Shown here in pieces: positions 1-6,955 of a DNA stretch of 7,675 bases (positions are counted from its first letter, which is position 1; every line of letters begins with the position of its first letter). The notes under the pieces are model-generated. The model saw only the letters and a list, made by a program, of their open reading frames with translations. It was not told where the DNA came from and did no database searches. A program made the position numbers and the translations under genes. The DNA comes from an uncultured Bacteroidota bacterium (GTDB lineage: Bacteria > Bacteroidota > Bacteroidia > Chitinophagales > Chitinophagaceae), in contig CAIJZF010000180.1 of assembly GCA_903825095.1 (NCBI GenBank), positions 1 to 7,675 of the forward strand, read 5' to 3'.

Positions 1-322
1 AACAAGGGCCAAAAAAAGGCATCCAAAAACGAACTACTATATAATCAGGTTTTAATTTTCTAAGTTCATTACCTACTTTTAACCAATTCAATGGGTTAAT
101 GGAATTAATACAAGCCTTAATTTTTAAATGAGTAGGGGCGGGTTCATTGGATAACTGCGTAGAACCTGGAAATAAAAAATTTGGGTATTGTAAAGAGAAA
201 GTATAAATGCTAGTATCAAAACCTTCCTGTATAAACTGTTTGGCTAGTCTCTCATTAAAAGTGGCTAATCCACCTGCTCTTAGCGGCCAAGCAGACCCTA
301 TAATAATCACTTTCTTTTTCAT
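1..322 (-). CDS. Glycosyltransferase family 4 protein, N-terminal part (cut by window edge)
   Basis: An open frame starts at an ATG (320-322, minus strand) and runs off the left edge without a stop, giving about 107 residues. It begins MKKKVIIIGSAWPLRAGG, a Rossmann-type first beta strand followed by the glycine-rich loop typical of GT-B fold glycosyltransferases. It continues through LATFNERLAKQF, a segment around FSLQYPNFLFPG, and INPLNWLKVGNELRKLKPDYIVVRFWMP. These blocks match a GT4 group I remember from Bacteroidota, where the loop usually reads GPAHPLRGG. The family moves a sugar from a nucleotide-sugar donor onto a lipid or glycan acceptor in the cytoplasm or at the inner membrane. The catalytic C-terminal half is outside the window, so donor and acceptor cannot be guessed. 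It lies 18 bp after the family 2 glycosyltransferase and is probably co-transcribed with it. The family call is fairly sure; the substrate is unknown. Confidence 0.8.
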   Translation of the reverse strand, partial: MKKKVIIIGSAWPLRAGGLATFNERLAKQFIQEGFDTSIYTFSLQYPNFLFPGSTQLSNEPAPTHLKIKACINSINPLNWLKVGNELRKLKPDYIVVRFWMPFFGPC

Positions 323-340
323 TTGAAAATAGATTACTGA

Positions 341-1288
341 TTAGCTATTAAACCCTAATTTATCTTCTATTAAATAGGTATTTCTATCTACTGCACTACG
401 GTTCACTAATTCTGCAATAAAACCTGCTAAAAATAATTGAACCCCAATTACCATAGAAATTAAGGCTATATAAAAGGCAGGCTTATTGGTGACTGAAAAA
501 TCGGGATTCATAAACTTATCAAAAACAATATTCCCAAAAGATATAAAACCAATTAGGAAAAATAAGCTTCCAATTAATCCGAAAAACTGCATGGGCTTTT
601 TACCAAACTTCGATAAAAACTGAATGGTCATTAAATCTAAAAAACCATTTACAAAACGCTCCCAACCAAATTTAGTAGTGCCATATTTTCTAGCTTGGTG
701 CACAACAACTTTCTCGCCAATTTTAGAAAATCCAGCCCATTTAGCCAAAATAGGAATGTAGCGGTGCATCTCACCAAATACTTCAATACTTTTTATAACC
801 TTTAATTGGTAGGCTTTAATACCGCAGTTAAAATCGTGTAATACTATACCAGAACTTCTTCTTGCAACCGCATTATAAATTTTAGAAGGAATATTCTTAG
901 TAAAAGTATTATCATATCTTTTTTTCTTCCATCCACTTACTAAATGATAACCCTCTTTAGTAATCATATCATAAAATTCAGGAATCTCATCTGGAGAATC
1001 TTGTAAGTCGGCATCCATGGTCACCACAATATCGCCTTGTGCCATTTTAAAACCTTCATTCAATGCTGCAGACTTTCCATAATTGCGTTGAAATTTAATT
1101 CCTTTTAAAGAAGGGTAGCTAGCTCTTAGTGTTTGTATTGTACTCCAACTATTATCCTTACTGCCATCATCCACCATTATTACCTCATAGCTGTAATTAT
1201 GCGTTTGCATAACACGGTCAATCCACTGCATTAATTCAGGCAATGACTCGGCTTCGTTAAATAAAGGTATAACTACAGATAATTGCAT
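341..1288 (-). CDS. Membrane-anchored family 2 glycosyltransferase (DPM1/GtrB-like)
   Basis: This 315-residue protein has a GT-A catalytic domain at about residues 1-225 and two C-terminal membrane helices (about 233-256 and 270-295). Visible motifs are SVVIPLFNE at the start, VDDGS (D40, D41) for nucleotide binding, MDADLQDSPDEIP (D92, D94) as the metal-binding DxD-type site, HDFNCG at 151-156, and a YGTTKFGWERF segment near 202-212. This arrangement and length fit polyprenyl-phosphate glycosyltransferases of the DPM1/GtrB/ArnC type. These load a sugar from a nucleotide donor onto undecaprenyl phosphate at the cytoplasmic face of the inner membrane. The sugar cannot be read from sequence. 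The gene starts 8 bp after the DUF4199 stop and is followed 18 bp later by a GT4 gene, so it is probably translated from the same operon mRNA. The start codon is preceded by an A/T-rich leader without a Shine-Dalgarno sequence. The family is sure; the exact role is inferred. Confidence 0.9.
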   Translation of the reverse strand: MQLSVVIPLFNEAESLPELMQWIDRVMQTHNYSYEVIMVDDGSKDNSWSTIQTLRASYPSLKGIKFQRNYGKSAALNEGFKMAQGDIVVTMDADLQDSPDEIPEFYDMITKEGYHLVSGWKKKRYDNTFTKNIPSKIYNAVARRSSGIVLHDFNCGIKAYQLKVIKSIEVFGEMHRYIPILAKWAGFSKIGEKVVVHQARKYGTTKFGWERFVNGFLDLMTIQFLSKFGKKPMQFFGLIGSLFFLIGFISFGNIVFDKFMNPDFSVTNKPAFYIALISMVIGVQLFLAGFIAELVNRSAVDRNTYLIEDKLGFNS

Positions 1289-1296
1289 AGTATTTA

Positions 1297-1836
1297 TTAT
1301 GAAGCTGGATTGGAGAAAGGATCAATAGGATTCTTTTTAGCAACCCCTGCACCAATAAGTGATGCAATGGCACCCGTAAAACCAGTACCTAAAATAGTAC
1401 CGCCTATAGCAAATGGAATAAAGAATTTTTTAGTCATAGACATAGCTTGCTCAATCATCTCATCTGTCATCTTAGGATTCTCTAACATTTTCTTTCTAGA
1501 AATTTCTAAAATCAAATCAATCATGTCTGGAAACAAAACTTTGAAAGCAAGCACTGTATAGGCTGTTGTAATAACTATAAGCACAGCAGTGGTCTTAAAG
1601 CCATGTGCAAATAAATTACCAAAGGTTACATTATTATTATTTTGATTAGCGTAAAGTATGTTGCCATAAATTAAACCTCCCATTACCACAGCCGTGCTCA
1701 CCCAGCTTAACCAGCTGTATTCAAATAAATTAAAAACATACATCACCACACTAAATACAATTGAAAAAGCGCTTAATATTAAGCCTTTTACAATATGCGT
1801 AGTTACTTGTGTATTAGTGCTATCTAAATTTTCCAT
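1297..1836 (-). CDS. DUF4199 domain-containing integral membrane protein
   Basis: The 179-residue protein has four hydrophobic segments, at about residues 16-37, 43-62, 79-101 and 138-164. A hydrophilic amphipathic stretch (about 110-135, with KKMLENPKMTDEMIEQ) separates helices three and four. The YGN near 57-59 followed by TFGNLFAHGFKTT (71-83), and the late glycine-rich helix (IGGTILGTGFTGAIASLIGAG), are what I know of DUF4199, a Bacteroidota membrane family without an assigned function. The C-terminus is short and polar. It sits between the dihydroorotase-like gene (20 bp upstream) and the GT2 gene (8 bp downstream). My recollection is that DUF4199 genes are often found beside a GT2 gene and a dihydroorotase-type gene in this phylum. 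That hints at a role linked to the membrane glycosyltransferase, but this is inference only. No catalytic motif is visible. Confidence 0.82.
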   Translation of the reverse strand: MENLDSTNTQVTTHIVKGLILSAFSIVFSVVMYVFNLFEYSWLSWVSTAVVMGGLIYGNILYANQNNNNVTFGNLFAHGFKTTAVLIVITTAYTVLAFKVLFPDMIDLILEISRKKMLENPKMTDEMIEQAMSMTKKFFIPFAIGGTILGTGFTGAIASLIGAGVAKKNPIDPFSNPAS

Positions 1837-1856
1837 AGTATTTATTTATTAGTGAA

Positions 1857-3122
1857 TTATTTATTAATTGATATTTTACCTTTTACATAAGTGCCTAAGA
1901 CTTTTCCTTTTAAGGAAATACCCCAAAAAGGAGAGTTGGCCGATTTACTTTTCGAATTTTCTTTAGATAAGTTTGTCGTTTCTTGCGAGCTAAATATTGT
2001 TAATTCAGCTTCAGCACCTTCTGCAATAGTTGCTGAAGAAAGGTTGAATATATTTCTAGCATTCGTTGAAAAGAGTTCCGATAATTTTGCTTCTGAAAGT
2101 GATGGTATTACTTGCTTTACAGCGGCAAAACTTGTTTCAATAGAGGCTATACCTGCTTTGGCATTTTCAAACTCAATGGTTTTACCATCCCAGTCCTGAG
2201 GCATATGATGTGTACTTATACAATCTACTGTGCCATTTTCAACCGCAGCAATAATTGCTTTTTGATCTTCTTTGGTTCTTAGTGGAGGGAATACTTTTAA
2301 TAAAGTATCGTAATCTTTTAAATCCTCCTCTGTAAAGAATAAATGATAGGGTGTAACACTACAAGTAATTTGCAAACCTTCTTTTTTAGCAGCAGCAATT
2401 AAAGCAATTCCTTTCGCTGTGCTAACTCCGGTAATATGCAATTTAGAACTTGTATATTTTAGCAGTTCAATATCTCTTTGAATAATTAATTCTTCTGCAA
2501 TGGCGGGTATACCCGGTAGTCCTAATCTGGTAGATAAAATACCTTCGTTCATTAATCCTAAACTTCCTAAGCTTTTATCTATGGGCATTTGTATCACCAC
2601 ACCATCAAAGGCTTTTACATATTGCAAACCTTTTAAGAATAAGAGGGTAGATTGAACAGGATATAAGCCATCACTGAAGGCAACCGCACCATTAGAGTGC
2701 ATGTCAATCATTTCAGCTAAATCTTTTCCTTCTAATTTTTTGGAAAGGGCTCCAATGGGTAAGATATGAATGGGTAAATCTTGGCTATGTTGTTTGATAT
2801 AAGTTACTTGAGACTTTGTATCAATAACGGGCTGTGTATTCGGTATTACAAAAACAGTGGTGAATCCTCCTTGCTGTGCAGCTGCTGCTCCAGATTGTAA
2901 AGTTTCTCTATGTTCCATTCCTGGATCACAAAAATGTACAAAAGGGTCTACAAAGCCTGGACTCACAAAAGCATTCTTTAATTCAATGGTTTGATCTGCT
3001 TCGCCTTTGTATTTATCTGAGATGGAGATGATTTGATGGTCTTGGAGAAGAATGTCTTTAACCAAGCCATTAAAAGGCGACTTTGTATCTGCAATTTTGA
3101 CTTGTCGTAGAAGAATTGTCAT
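1857..3122 (-). CDS. Dihydroorotase-like amidohydrolase with degenerate metal site
   Basis: This 421-residue protein is collinear over its full length with class I dihydroorotases, the third enzyme of pyrimidine synthesis. It has a small N-terminal beta domain (about 1-52), a TIM barrel (about 53-365) and a C-terminal return to the beta domain (about 366-421). Recognisable blocks are FVSPGFVD, GGFTTVFVIPNTQPV (85-99), GAVAFSDG (145-152), GLPGIPAIAEE (201-211) and VTPYHLFF (256-263). The metal site is badly eroded. The usual HxH after the first barrel strand is F61-V-H63. The arginine of the HxRxPG-type block is C65. The histidine of the usual MHEG-type block is N192. HIAHVST has become HITGVST (H229 kept, G232). 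The catalytic TDHAPH block reads THHMPQ (H305 for Asp). D151 and H63 remain. Automatic pipelines would call this pyrC, but a structural or regulatory PyrC-prime-like role is more likely. It is first in the operon with DUF4199 and two glycosyltransferases. Fold is sure; activity is doubtful. Confidence 0.88.
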   Translation of the reverse strand: MTILLRQVKIADTKSPFNGLVKDILLQDHQIISISDKYKGEADQTIELKNAFVSPGFVDPFVHFCDPGMEHRETLQSGAAAAQQGGFTTVFVIPNTQPVIDTKSQVTYIKQHSQDLPIHILPIGALSKKLEGKDLAEMIDMHSNGAVAFSDGLYPVQSTLLFLKGLQYVKAFDGVVIQMPIDKSLGSLGLMNEGILSTRLGLPGIPAIAEELIIQRDIELLKYTSSKLHITGVSTAKGIALIAAAKKEGLQITCSVTPYHLFFTEEDLKDYDTLLKVFPPLRTKEDQKAIIAAVENGTVDCISTHHMPQDWDGKTIEFENAKAGIASIETSFAAVKQVIPSLSEAKLSELFSTNARNIFNLSSATIAEGAEAELTIFSSQETTNLSKENSKSKSANSPFWGISLKGKVLGTYVKGKISINK

Positions 3123-3172
3123 CGTGCCTTTATAATTTTAATGCAATATACCCCGATTTTTCTATTTAGGCT

Positions 3173-3180
3173 TATATTTG
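3173..3180 (+). promoter_or_regulatory. Candidate promoter -7 element for tRNA-Pro
   Basis: TATATTTG followed by a C-run matches the Bacteroidota primary sigma -7 consensus TAnnTTTG. Transcription would start near 3187, leaving a leader of about 75 nt before the mature tRNA. No convincing TTG-type -33 element is visible at the usual spacing, so support rests on the -7 match and on its position. Confidence 0.42.
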
Positions 3181-3194
3181 CCCCCCAAATCCTG

Positions 3195-3214
3195 TGATTT
3201 TAGGCTCAAAATCA
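3195..3214. repeat. Short inverted repeat upstream of tRNA-Pro
   Basis: TGATTTT (3195-3201) and AAAATCA (3208-3214) form a perfect 7-bp stem around a 6-nt loop. It lies between the candidate tRNA promoter and the mature tRNA end, so it would fold in the tRNA leader. It also lies upstream of the minus-strand dihydroorotase-like gene. No T-run follows on either strand, so it is not a typical terminator. Confidence 0.45.
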
Positions 3215-3263
3215 GCACAATAGCTTGAATTTCAGTGAAACTTGGGAATAGTATAGATTAGAT

Positions 3264-3340
3264 CGGGTGGTAGCGCAGTCCGGTAGCGTACACGTCTGGG
3301 GGGCGTGTGGTCGCAGGTTCAAATCCTGTTCACCCGACCA
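3264..3340 (+). tRNA. tRNA-Pro (anticodon GGG), CCA encoded
   Basis: A full 77-nt cloverleaf can be folded by eye. The acceptor stem CGGGTGG pairs with TCACCCG (3330-3336), with one G-U pair at its base. Discriminator A3337 and an encoded CCA (3338-3340) follow. The D arm is GCGC/GCGT (3273-3276, 3286-3289) with GG in the loop. The anticodon stem CACGT/GCGTG encloses CTGGGGG (3296-3302), with T33 and anticodon GGG at 3298-3300, which reads CCC/CCU proline codons. The variable loop is TGGTC. The T arm is GCAGG/CCTGT around TTCAAAT (3318-3324). It is transcribed divergently from the dihydroorotase-like gene, toward the M1 peptidase pair, and is followed after 13 nt by a strong terminator. All elements have canonical lengths, so the gene should be functional. 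Confidence 0.97.
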
Positions 3341-3353
3341 AAAAAGAAAACGG

Positions 3354-3387
3354 CAGCCATCTCTTACGAGATGGCTGATTTGTTTTT
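3354..3387 (+). terminator. Intrinsic terminator of tRNA-Pro
   Basis: CAGCCATCTC (3354-3363) and GAGATGGCTG (3368-3377) make a perfect 10-bp stem with a TTAC loop. The sequence ATTTGTTTTT follows directly, a T-rich tract ending at 3387. It begins 13 nt after the tRNA CCA, the right place to end that transcript on the plus strand. Confidence 0.88.
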
Positions 3388-3438
3388 GTAGCGAAACCAT
3401 CAAGCTCGCTTGAATGGGTGAGCGAAAGAAAACAAATC
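3377..3438. repeat. 62-bp imperfect inverted repeat
   Basis: GATTTGTTTT (3377-3386) and AAAACAAATC (3429-3438) are perfect 10-bp inverted copies. Between them sits a second, imperfect dyad: CCATCAAG and CTTGAATGG around a CTCG loop, with one bulged A. The left arm is also the T-tract of the tRNA terminator. The right arm, read on the minus strand, is the T-tract of the hairpin at 3441-3467. The element is therefore probably a pair of opposed terminators sharing mirrored tails rather than a mobile repeat. Confidence 0.6.
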
Positions 3439-3467
3439 AAAGCCTTTTGAATGAAATGAAATAGGCT
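3429..3467 (-). terminator. Weak opposed terminator-like hairpin
   Basis: AGCCTTTT (3441-3448) pairs with AATAGGCT (3460-3467) with one mismatch, giving an 8-position stem around an 11-nt loop. On the minus strand the stem is followed by TTGATTTGTTTTC, a T-rich tail. On the plus strand it is followed by GTTGTTTTT. It could back up termination in either direction. The stem is short, so support is modest. Confidence 0.4.
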
Positions 3468-3493
3468 GTTGTTTTTATGCTTTTGCACTGAGG

Positions 3494-3534
3494 GTAAAAA
3501 GGATCACCGAACGAAGTGAGGTAATCCTCTTTAC
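3494..3534 (-). terminator. Hairpin after the M1 peptidase pair, probable terminator
   Basis: Fifteen-position arms (3494-3508 and 3520-3534) flank an 11-nt loop. As plus-strand RNA there are two A-C mismatches. As minus-strand RNA both become G-U pairs, so all 15 positions pair, which favours function in the minus-strand transcript. It starts 16 bp past the stop of the second peptidase gene. A T6 run (3535-3540) follows on the plus strand, while on the minus strand the Ts lie within the stem, so it may work in both directions. Confidence 0.55.
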
Positions 3535-3549
3535 TTTTTTAAAATATTC

Positions 3550-5187
3550 CTACTCCTTACTCAAATTCCCATTATTCAATAGTACATTCCTAGGATCCAA
3601 TTCCAATTTCTCAGGATCAGCAGCTAAAGGAAAACTAAACACTTGGTCTTTATCCTTCAAATTCATAGTAAGAATAGTAGGGGTAGTAGATCCTTTTTTA
3701 TAATACCCAATCTCAACTGGTACATTATATAAAAATTGCTGCACTTGACTTAAATGCACATTTAATTTCTTAGTACTTGCATTATATGTCCAACTAGCAT
3801 TAATTGTAGGGTTAATAGGCTGATACAACCATTGCTTAAAAAATAATTTTAGATCCTTGCCAGAAGCTTTTTCCATTTCTGTTCTAAATTCATCGGTATT
3901 CGTATTGGCATTAAAATACTTTGCATAATAATTTTGAATTCCTTTTTTGAAATTCTTTTCTCCTATTAAGTTTCTAAGCATATGTAAAACCCAAGCACCT
4001 TTTTGATAAGTAATTCCACTAGTGACTTGTTCTTTTTCTGCAGTTCTTTCACTTACAATACTAAAATCGGGCATCTTAGCCGACAAATCATACACTGTCT
4101 TTCTTGCTTTAATAATGCCTTTGGTATATTCTTCTTTACCATATTCATTTTCTATAAATAGTAAAGTAAAAAAAGTTGCAAAGCCTTCACTTAACCAGGC
4201 ATCGTCCCAAGTAGTTTCAGTAATTGCATTACCAAACCATTGGTGTGCAATTTCATGTATCACCACATTTCTAGTTCTTTCATCGCGCTTACCCGTTACT
4301 AAATCCTCCCCATAAAAAATAGCAGAAGAAGTTTCCATTCCACCATTCACACTAGGGGTTTGAATATTCGCTAATTTCTCATAAGCATAAGGGCCTACAT
4401 AATTTGAATAGAATTCTAATACCTTTTTAGTTGGTTCGTCAAAATCATAAAATCCAGCCTCTCTATTTTTAGCATACACCCATGTCTGAATTGATTTTCC
4501 TTTGAATTCATCTACATATTTAACAGCAAAATCGGCAACGCCTAAAACAAATAACCAAGAAGATACTGGAACCGATTGTTTCCAATGAGTAAGTCTTGTA
4601 TTATTACCTAATTCAGATTCTTCTAATAACAAACCATTAGATACAACTTTATAATGTGAAGGTGCTTTTACAATAAATTCAGAAGTAGCTTTATCATGCG
4701 GATGATCAATAATCGGCAACCAATGTCTTCCTCTATTCGGCCAGTTCTCATTAAAAAAACTACGATCACCTAATTTTGTATTCCCAATTCTTAAACCATC
4801 GAAAGGAATACCATGGTATTTAATGGTGAAAGTTAATGTTTGGTTTTTAGTAGAAGGAGATGGTAAACTAATAATTAGTTCATCGTTTTCATGTGTATAG
4901 TTTGCAGTAGTTTTATCAATACTCACTGCATCCACCACCATGCCTTTATTTTGTCTGGCTGTGGTTTTATTAATAAAATCAAGGCTGAAATTTTTCATTC
5001 CTGCTTCTTTGAAACTAATCGTTACTTGAGTAGTTCCCGTAATTTCATTATCGGCGTCTGATAAACTTAAATTAAATACATAATGTTTAACATCTATGTT
5101 TTTATTAATAGGGTAGGTATCTGCCTTTGAAGAATAAGGAGATATTAAAAGTAGCGCAGTGCTCAATAAATAAATAATTCTTTTCAT
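3550..5187 (-). CDS. Secreted M1-family zinc metallopeptidase (second of tandem pair)
   Basis: The 545-residue protein starts with a Sec signal peptide (MKRIIYLLSTALLLISPYSSKA, likely cut after A22) with no lipobox cysteine. An N-terminal beta-sandwich (about 25-220) contains DVKHYVFNL and WLPIIDHPHDKA. The thermolysin-like catalytic domain follows (about 225-455). The zinc site is HEIAHQW (H311, E312, H315) with the third ligand E334 after exactly 18 residues (LSEGFATF). The amino-terminus recognition loop, GAMEN in typical M1 enzymes, reads GGMETS (282-287). The catalytic tyrosine is probably Y394 in TYQKGAWVL. A short beta-rich tail (about 460-540) ends the protein. The large helical C-terminal domain of aminopeptidase N is absent. 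M1 enzymes remove amino-terminal residues from peptides, and all active-site residues are present. The export signal places it in the periplasm or outside. It lies 34 bp after its paralogue and before a hairpin terminator. Confidence 0.93.
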   Translation of the reverse strand: MKRIIYLLSTALLLISPYSSKADTYPINKNIDVKHYVFNLSLSDADNEITGTTQVTISFKEAGMKNFSLDFINKTTARQNKGMVVDAVSIDKTTANYTHENDELIISLPSPSTKNQTLTFTIKYHGIPFDGLRIGNTKLGDRSFFNENWPNRGRHWLPIIDHPHDKATSEFIVKAPSHYKVVSNGLLLEESELGNNTRLTHWKQSVPVSSWLFVLGVADFAVKYVDEFKGKSIQTWVYAKNREAGFYDFDEPTKKVLEFYSNYVGPYAYEKLANIQTPSVNGGMETSSAIFYGEDLVTGKRDERTRNVVIHEIAHQWFGNAITETTWDDAWLSEGFATFFTLLFIENEYGKEEYTKGIIKARKTVYDLSAKMPDFSIVSERTAEKEQVTSGITYQKGAWVLHMLRNLIGEKNFKKGIQNYYAKYFNANTNTDEFRTEMEKASGKDLKLFFKQWLYQPINPTINASWTYNASTKKLNVHLSQVQQFLYNVPVEIGYYKKGSTTPTILTMNLKDKDQVFSFPLAADPEKLELDPRNVLLNNGNLSKE

Positions 5188-5221
5188 TAGGATAATCGTA
5201 TTGTATATTTTATTAAATATT

Positions 5222-6892
5222 TTATTGAAGCGTTACTTTTTTCAAATAATATCCTTTAGCATCCACTTGTGGAGGGGTTGACGCATTTACCATAATACCT
5301 TCACTAGGAATAGTAGTGCGCGTAGTTTGGCCATTAGCAGTAATTTCAAATGGTAAAGGCATGAAGAAATTATTTTGTTTAATTTGATATTTTTGGAAGC
5401 CCACTTCTTTCACAGTAATATCTAAAACATTGGTAGTGCGTAAAAAGAAATCAAAGAAAGGTTTTAAGTCCTTGCCAGCAGCAGTACTAAATAATTTTTC
5501 AACATCCATGGTGGTTACAAAATTGTCATAAGTAGTTTGTGGGTCGGTAGATAATTTCTTTAAAGTAGGGAAGAAAACCTCATCTCCAATTAAGTATCTT
5601 AAACTATGCATGAAAAACGATCCTTTACCATAAATATCTCCACCTGAATACACTTCCTCTTCAGTGATTTCATCACCCGCTGGAACAATGGCCTTTCTAT
5701 TTCTTGCATTACGTCTATGGCCAGCAATAATTTCATCATAAGCGGGTTGACCACCAATTTCATACATAGCCAATGCTTCTGCGTAAGTACCTATGCCTTC
5801 TTGAATCCACATATGACCCCAGTCCTTATTGGTTACTTTATTCGCCCACCACTCATGTGCATATTCATGAAATAAATTGTCTGAATAGTCTTGCCCATTA
5901 ATAGTTTTATACTTAAACTTATTATCAAAAGTAATCATGGTCTGATGCTCCATACCAGAATTAGGTACTTCAGCAATACCAATTTTTTCTTTAGCCCAAG
6001 GATATTCTCCAAAATACTTCTCTAAAATTTTATTATCTCTTTTTTTAGTTTCAATTACTTTTTTAGCATGCATAGTATCTACTTCTAAAACGTAGTATTC
6101 AATAGGTACTTTATTGCCAAGTATAGTGGTTAACTCATCTTTATAGACTTTATACTTTCCAATATTAAATAAGATGCAATAATTACTTATTGTGTAATTC
6201 GTTTTCCAATGATAAGTAGACTTATTTTTCTTTGAGCTTACATTCATCAATAATCCTGGCCCAGCTACAACTAAATGAGAAGGCACAGTAATTTTTAAAT
6301 CGGCTCCTTCATTAGGTTCATCACTAGGATGGTCTTTAGAAGGGAAGTACATTTTTCCACCTTCGGCTTGAATATTGATAGATATCCAATCATAACCTGC
6401 ACTGTCTTTTTTCCAAGTAAATCCTCCATCCCATGGTGGTTTGATAGCTACAGGAGGTATACCATTATATTCAACATACACTTTTTGATTACCTGTTTCA
6501 AAACCAGCAGCTGATGTTATAAATATTTTATCATCGTGTTGATAAAAGGCAGCAGCTTTATTATTCACTTTAATTTTAGTAACCTTATATAAATGAATTA
6601 AATCCAGTAAAATAGTATCTGTTTTCTTAGACAAATTTAAACTCACTTCAGTGCTACCACTTATAGATTGTTTTGCAATATCTACATCCAAGGCAATGGT
6701 GTAATGCCTAATATCCATAATGGCCTGTAAGGGGTGTAGCTTACCTCCAGAAGTAAGGTATAAAACATCTCTGCTATTAATATTGTCATCGTTTTGACTA
6801 AATGCCTGTCCAAATTGCATGGTTAAAATAAGAACAGTTACCATTTTGATTATTTGTAAACTAAAATGTTTACCTGGATTGCTGAATTTCAT
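5222..6892 (-). CDS. Secreted M1-family zinc metallopeptidase (first of tandem pair)
   Basis: This 556-residue protein has a signal peptide with a charged start and hydrophobic core (MVTVLILTMQFGQA, 17-30), probably cut around residues 30-33. Starting at the first Met keeps the positive n-region, which a start at M17 would lose. The beta-sandwich domain (about 55-245) includes DIRHYTIALDV and MYFPSKDHPSDEPNEG. The catalytic domain has HEYAHEWW (H342, E343, H346) with E365 exactly 18 residues on, and a probable catalytic Y421 in IYGKGSFFMHSL. The GAMEN-equivalent loop is SGMEHQT (312-318), keeping Met-Glu but not Asn. A short beta tail ends the protein and no helical C-terminal domain is present. 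It is paralogous to the next gene: shared blocks include HY near the start, DHPxD, PSH and GKDLKxFF. Both are probably on one mRNA from a promoter in 6893-7127. The peptidase call is firm; peptide specificity is unknown. Confidence 0.93.
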   Translation of the reverse strand: MKFSNPGKHFSLQIIKMVTVLILTMQFGQAFSQNDDNINSRDVLYLTSGGKLHPLQAIMDIRHYTIALDVDIAKQSISGSTEVSLNLSKKTDTILLDLIHLYKVTKIKVNNKAAAFYQHDDKIFITSAAGFETGNQKVYVEYNGIPPVAIKPPWDGGFTWKKDSAGYDWISINIQAEGGKMYFPSKDHPSDEPNEGADLKITVPSHLVVAGPGLLMNVSSKKNKSTYHWKTNYTISNYCILFNIGKYKVYKDELTTILGNKVPIEYYVLEVDTMHAKKVIETKKRDNKILEKYFGEYPWAKEKIGIAEVPNSGMEHQTMITFDNKFKYKTINGQDYSDNLFHEYAHEWWANKVTNKDWGHMWIQEGIGTYAEALAMYEIGGQPAYDEIIAGHRRNARNRKAIVPAGDEITEEEVYSGGDIYGKGSFFMHSLRYLIGDEVFFPTLKKLSTDPQTTYDNFVTTMDVEKLFSTAAGKDLKPFFDFFLRTTNVLDITVKEVGFQKYQIKQNNFFMPLPFEITANGQTTRTTIPSEGIMVNASTPPQVDAKGYYLKKVTLQ

Positions 6893-6955
6893 TTATTTAA
6901 ATTTAAAGTGGTTGAAATTTTGAATAGCTAAATATAATTTTTTTAATGCAGTACC

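Noticed and set aside
1283..1561. Plus-strand 92-codon open frame
   Set aside because: Fully antisense to the DUF4199 gene; no recognisable domain and no independent start signal.
1891..2199. Plus-strand 102-codon open frame
   Set aside because: Antisense to the C-terminal part of the dihydroorotase-like gene, which has clear family homology in its own frame.
3123..3172. Possible promoter for the dihydroorotase-like operon (TATATTGC on the minus strand near 3142-3149)
   Set aside because: It only loosely resembles TAnnTTTG and has no -33 partner at the right spacing, so I do not list it as a feature.
3212..3403. Minus-strand 63-codon open frame with DLNLRPHAPQTCTLP
   Set aside because: It is the antisense of tRNA-Pro plus its terminator. 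This peptide string is a well-known false protein in databases that arises from reading tRNA-Pro backwards. The tRNA fold is complete, so the frame is not a gene.
4022..4315. Plus-strand 97-codon open frame
   Set aside because: Antisense to the catalytic domain of the second M1 peptidase, including its HExxH region.
6329..6514. Plus-strand 61-codon open frame
   Set aside because: Antisense to the beta-sandwich domain of the first M1 peptidase; no domain features.
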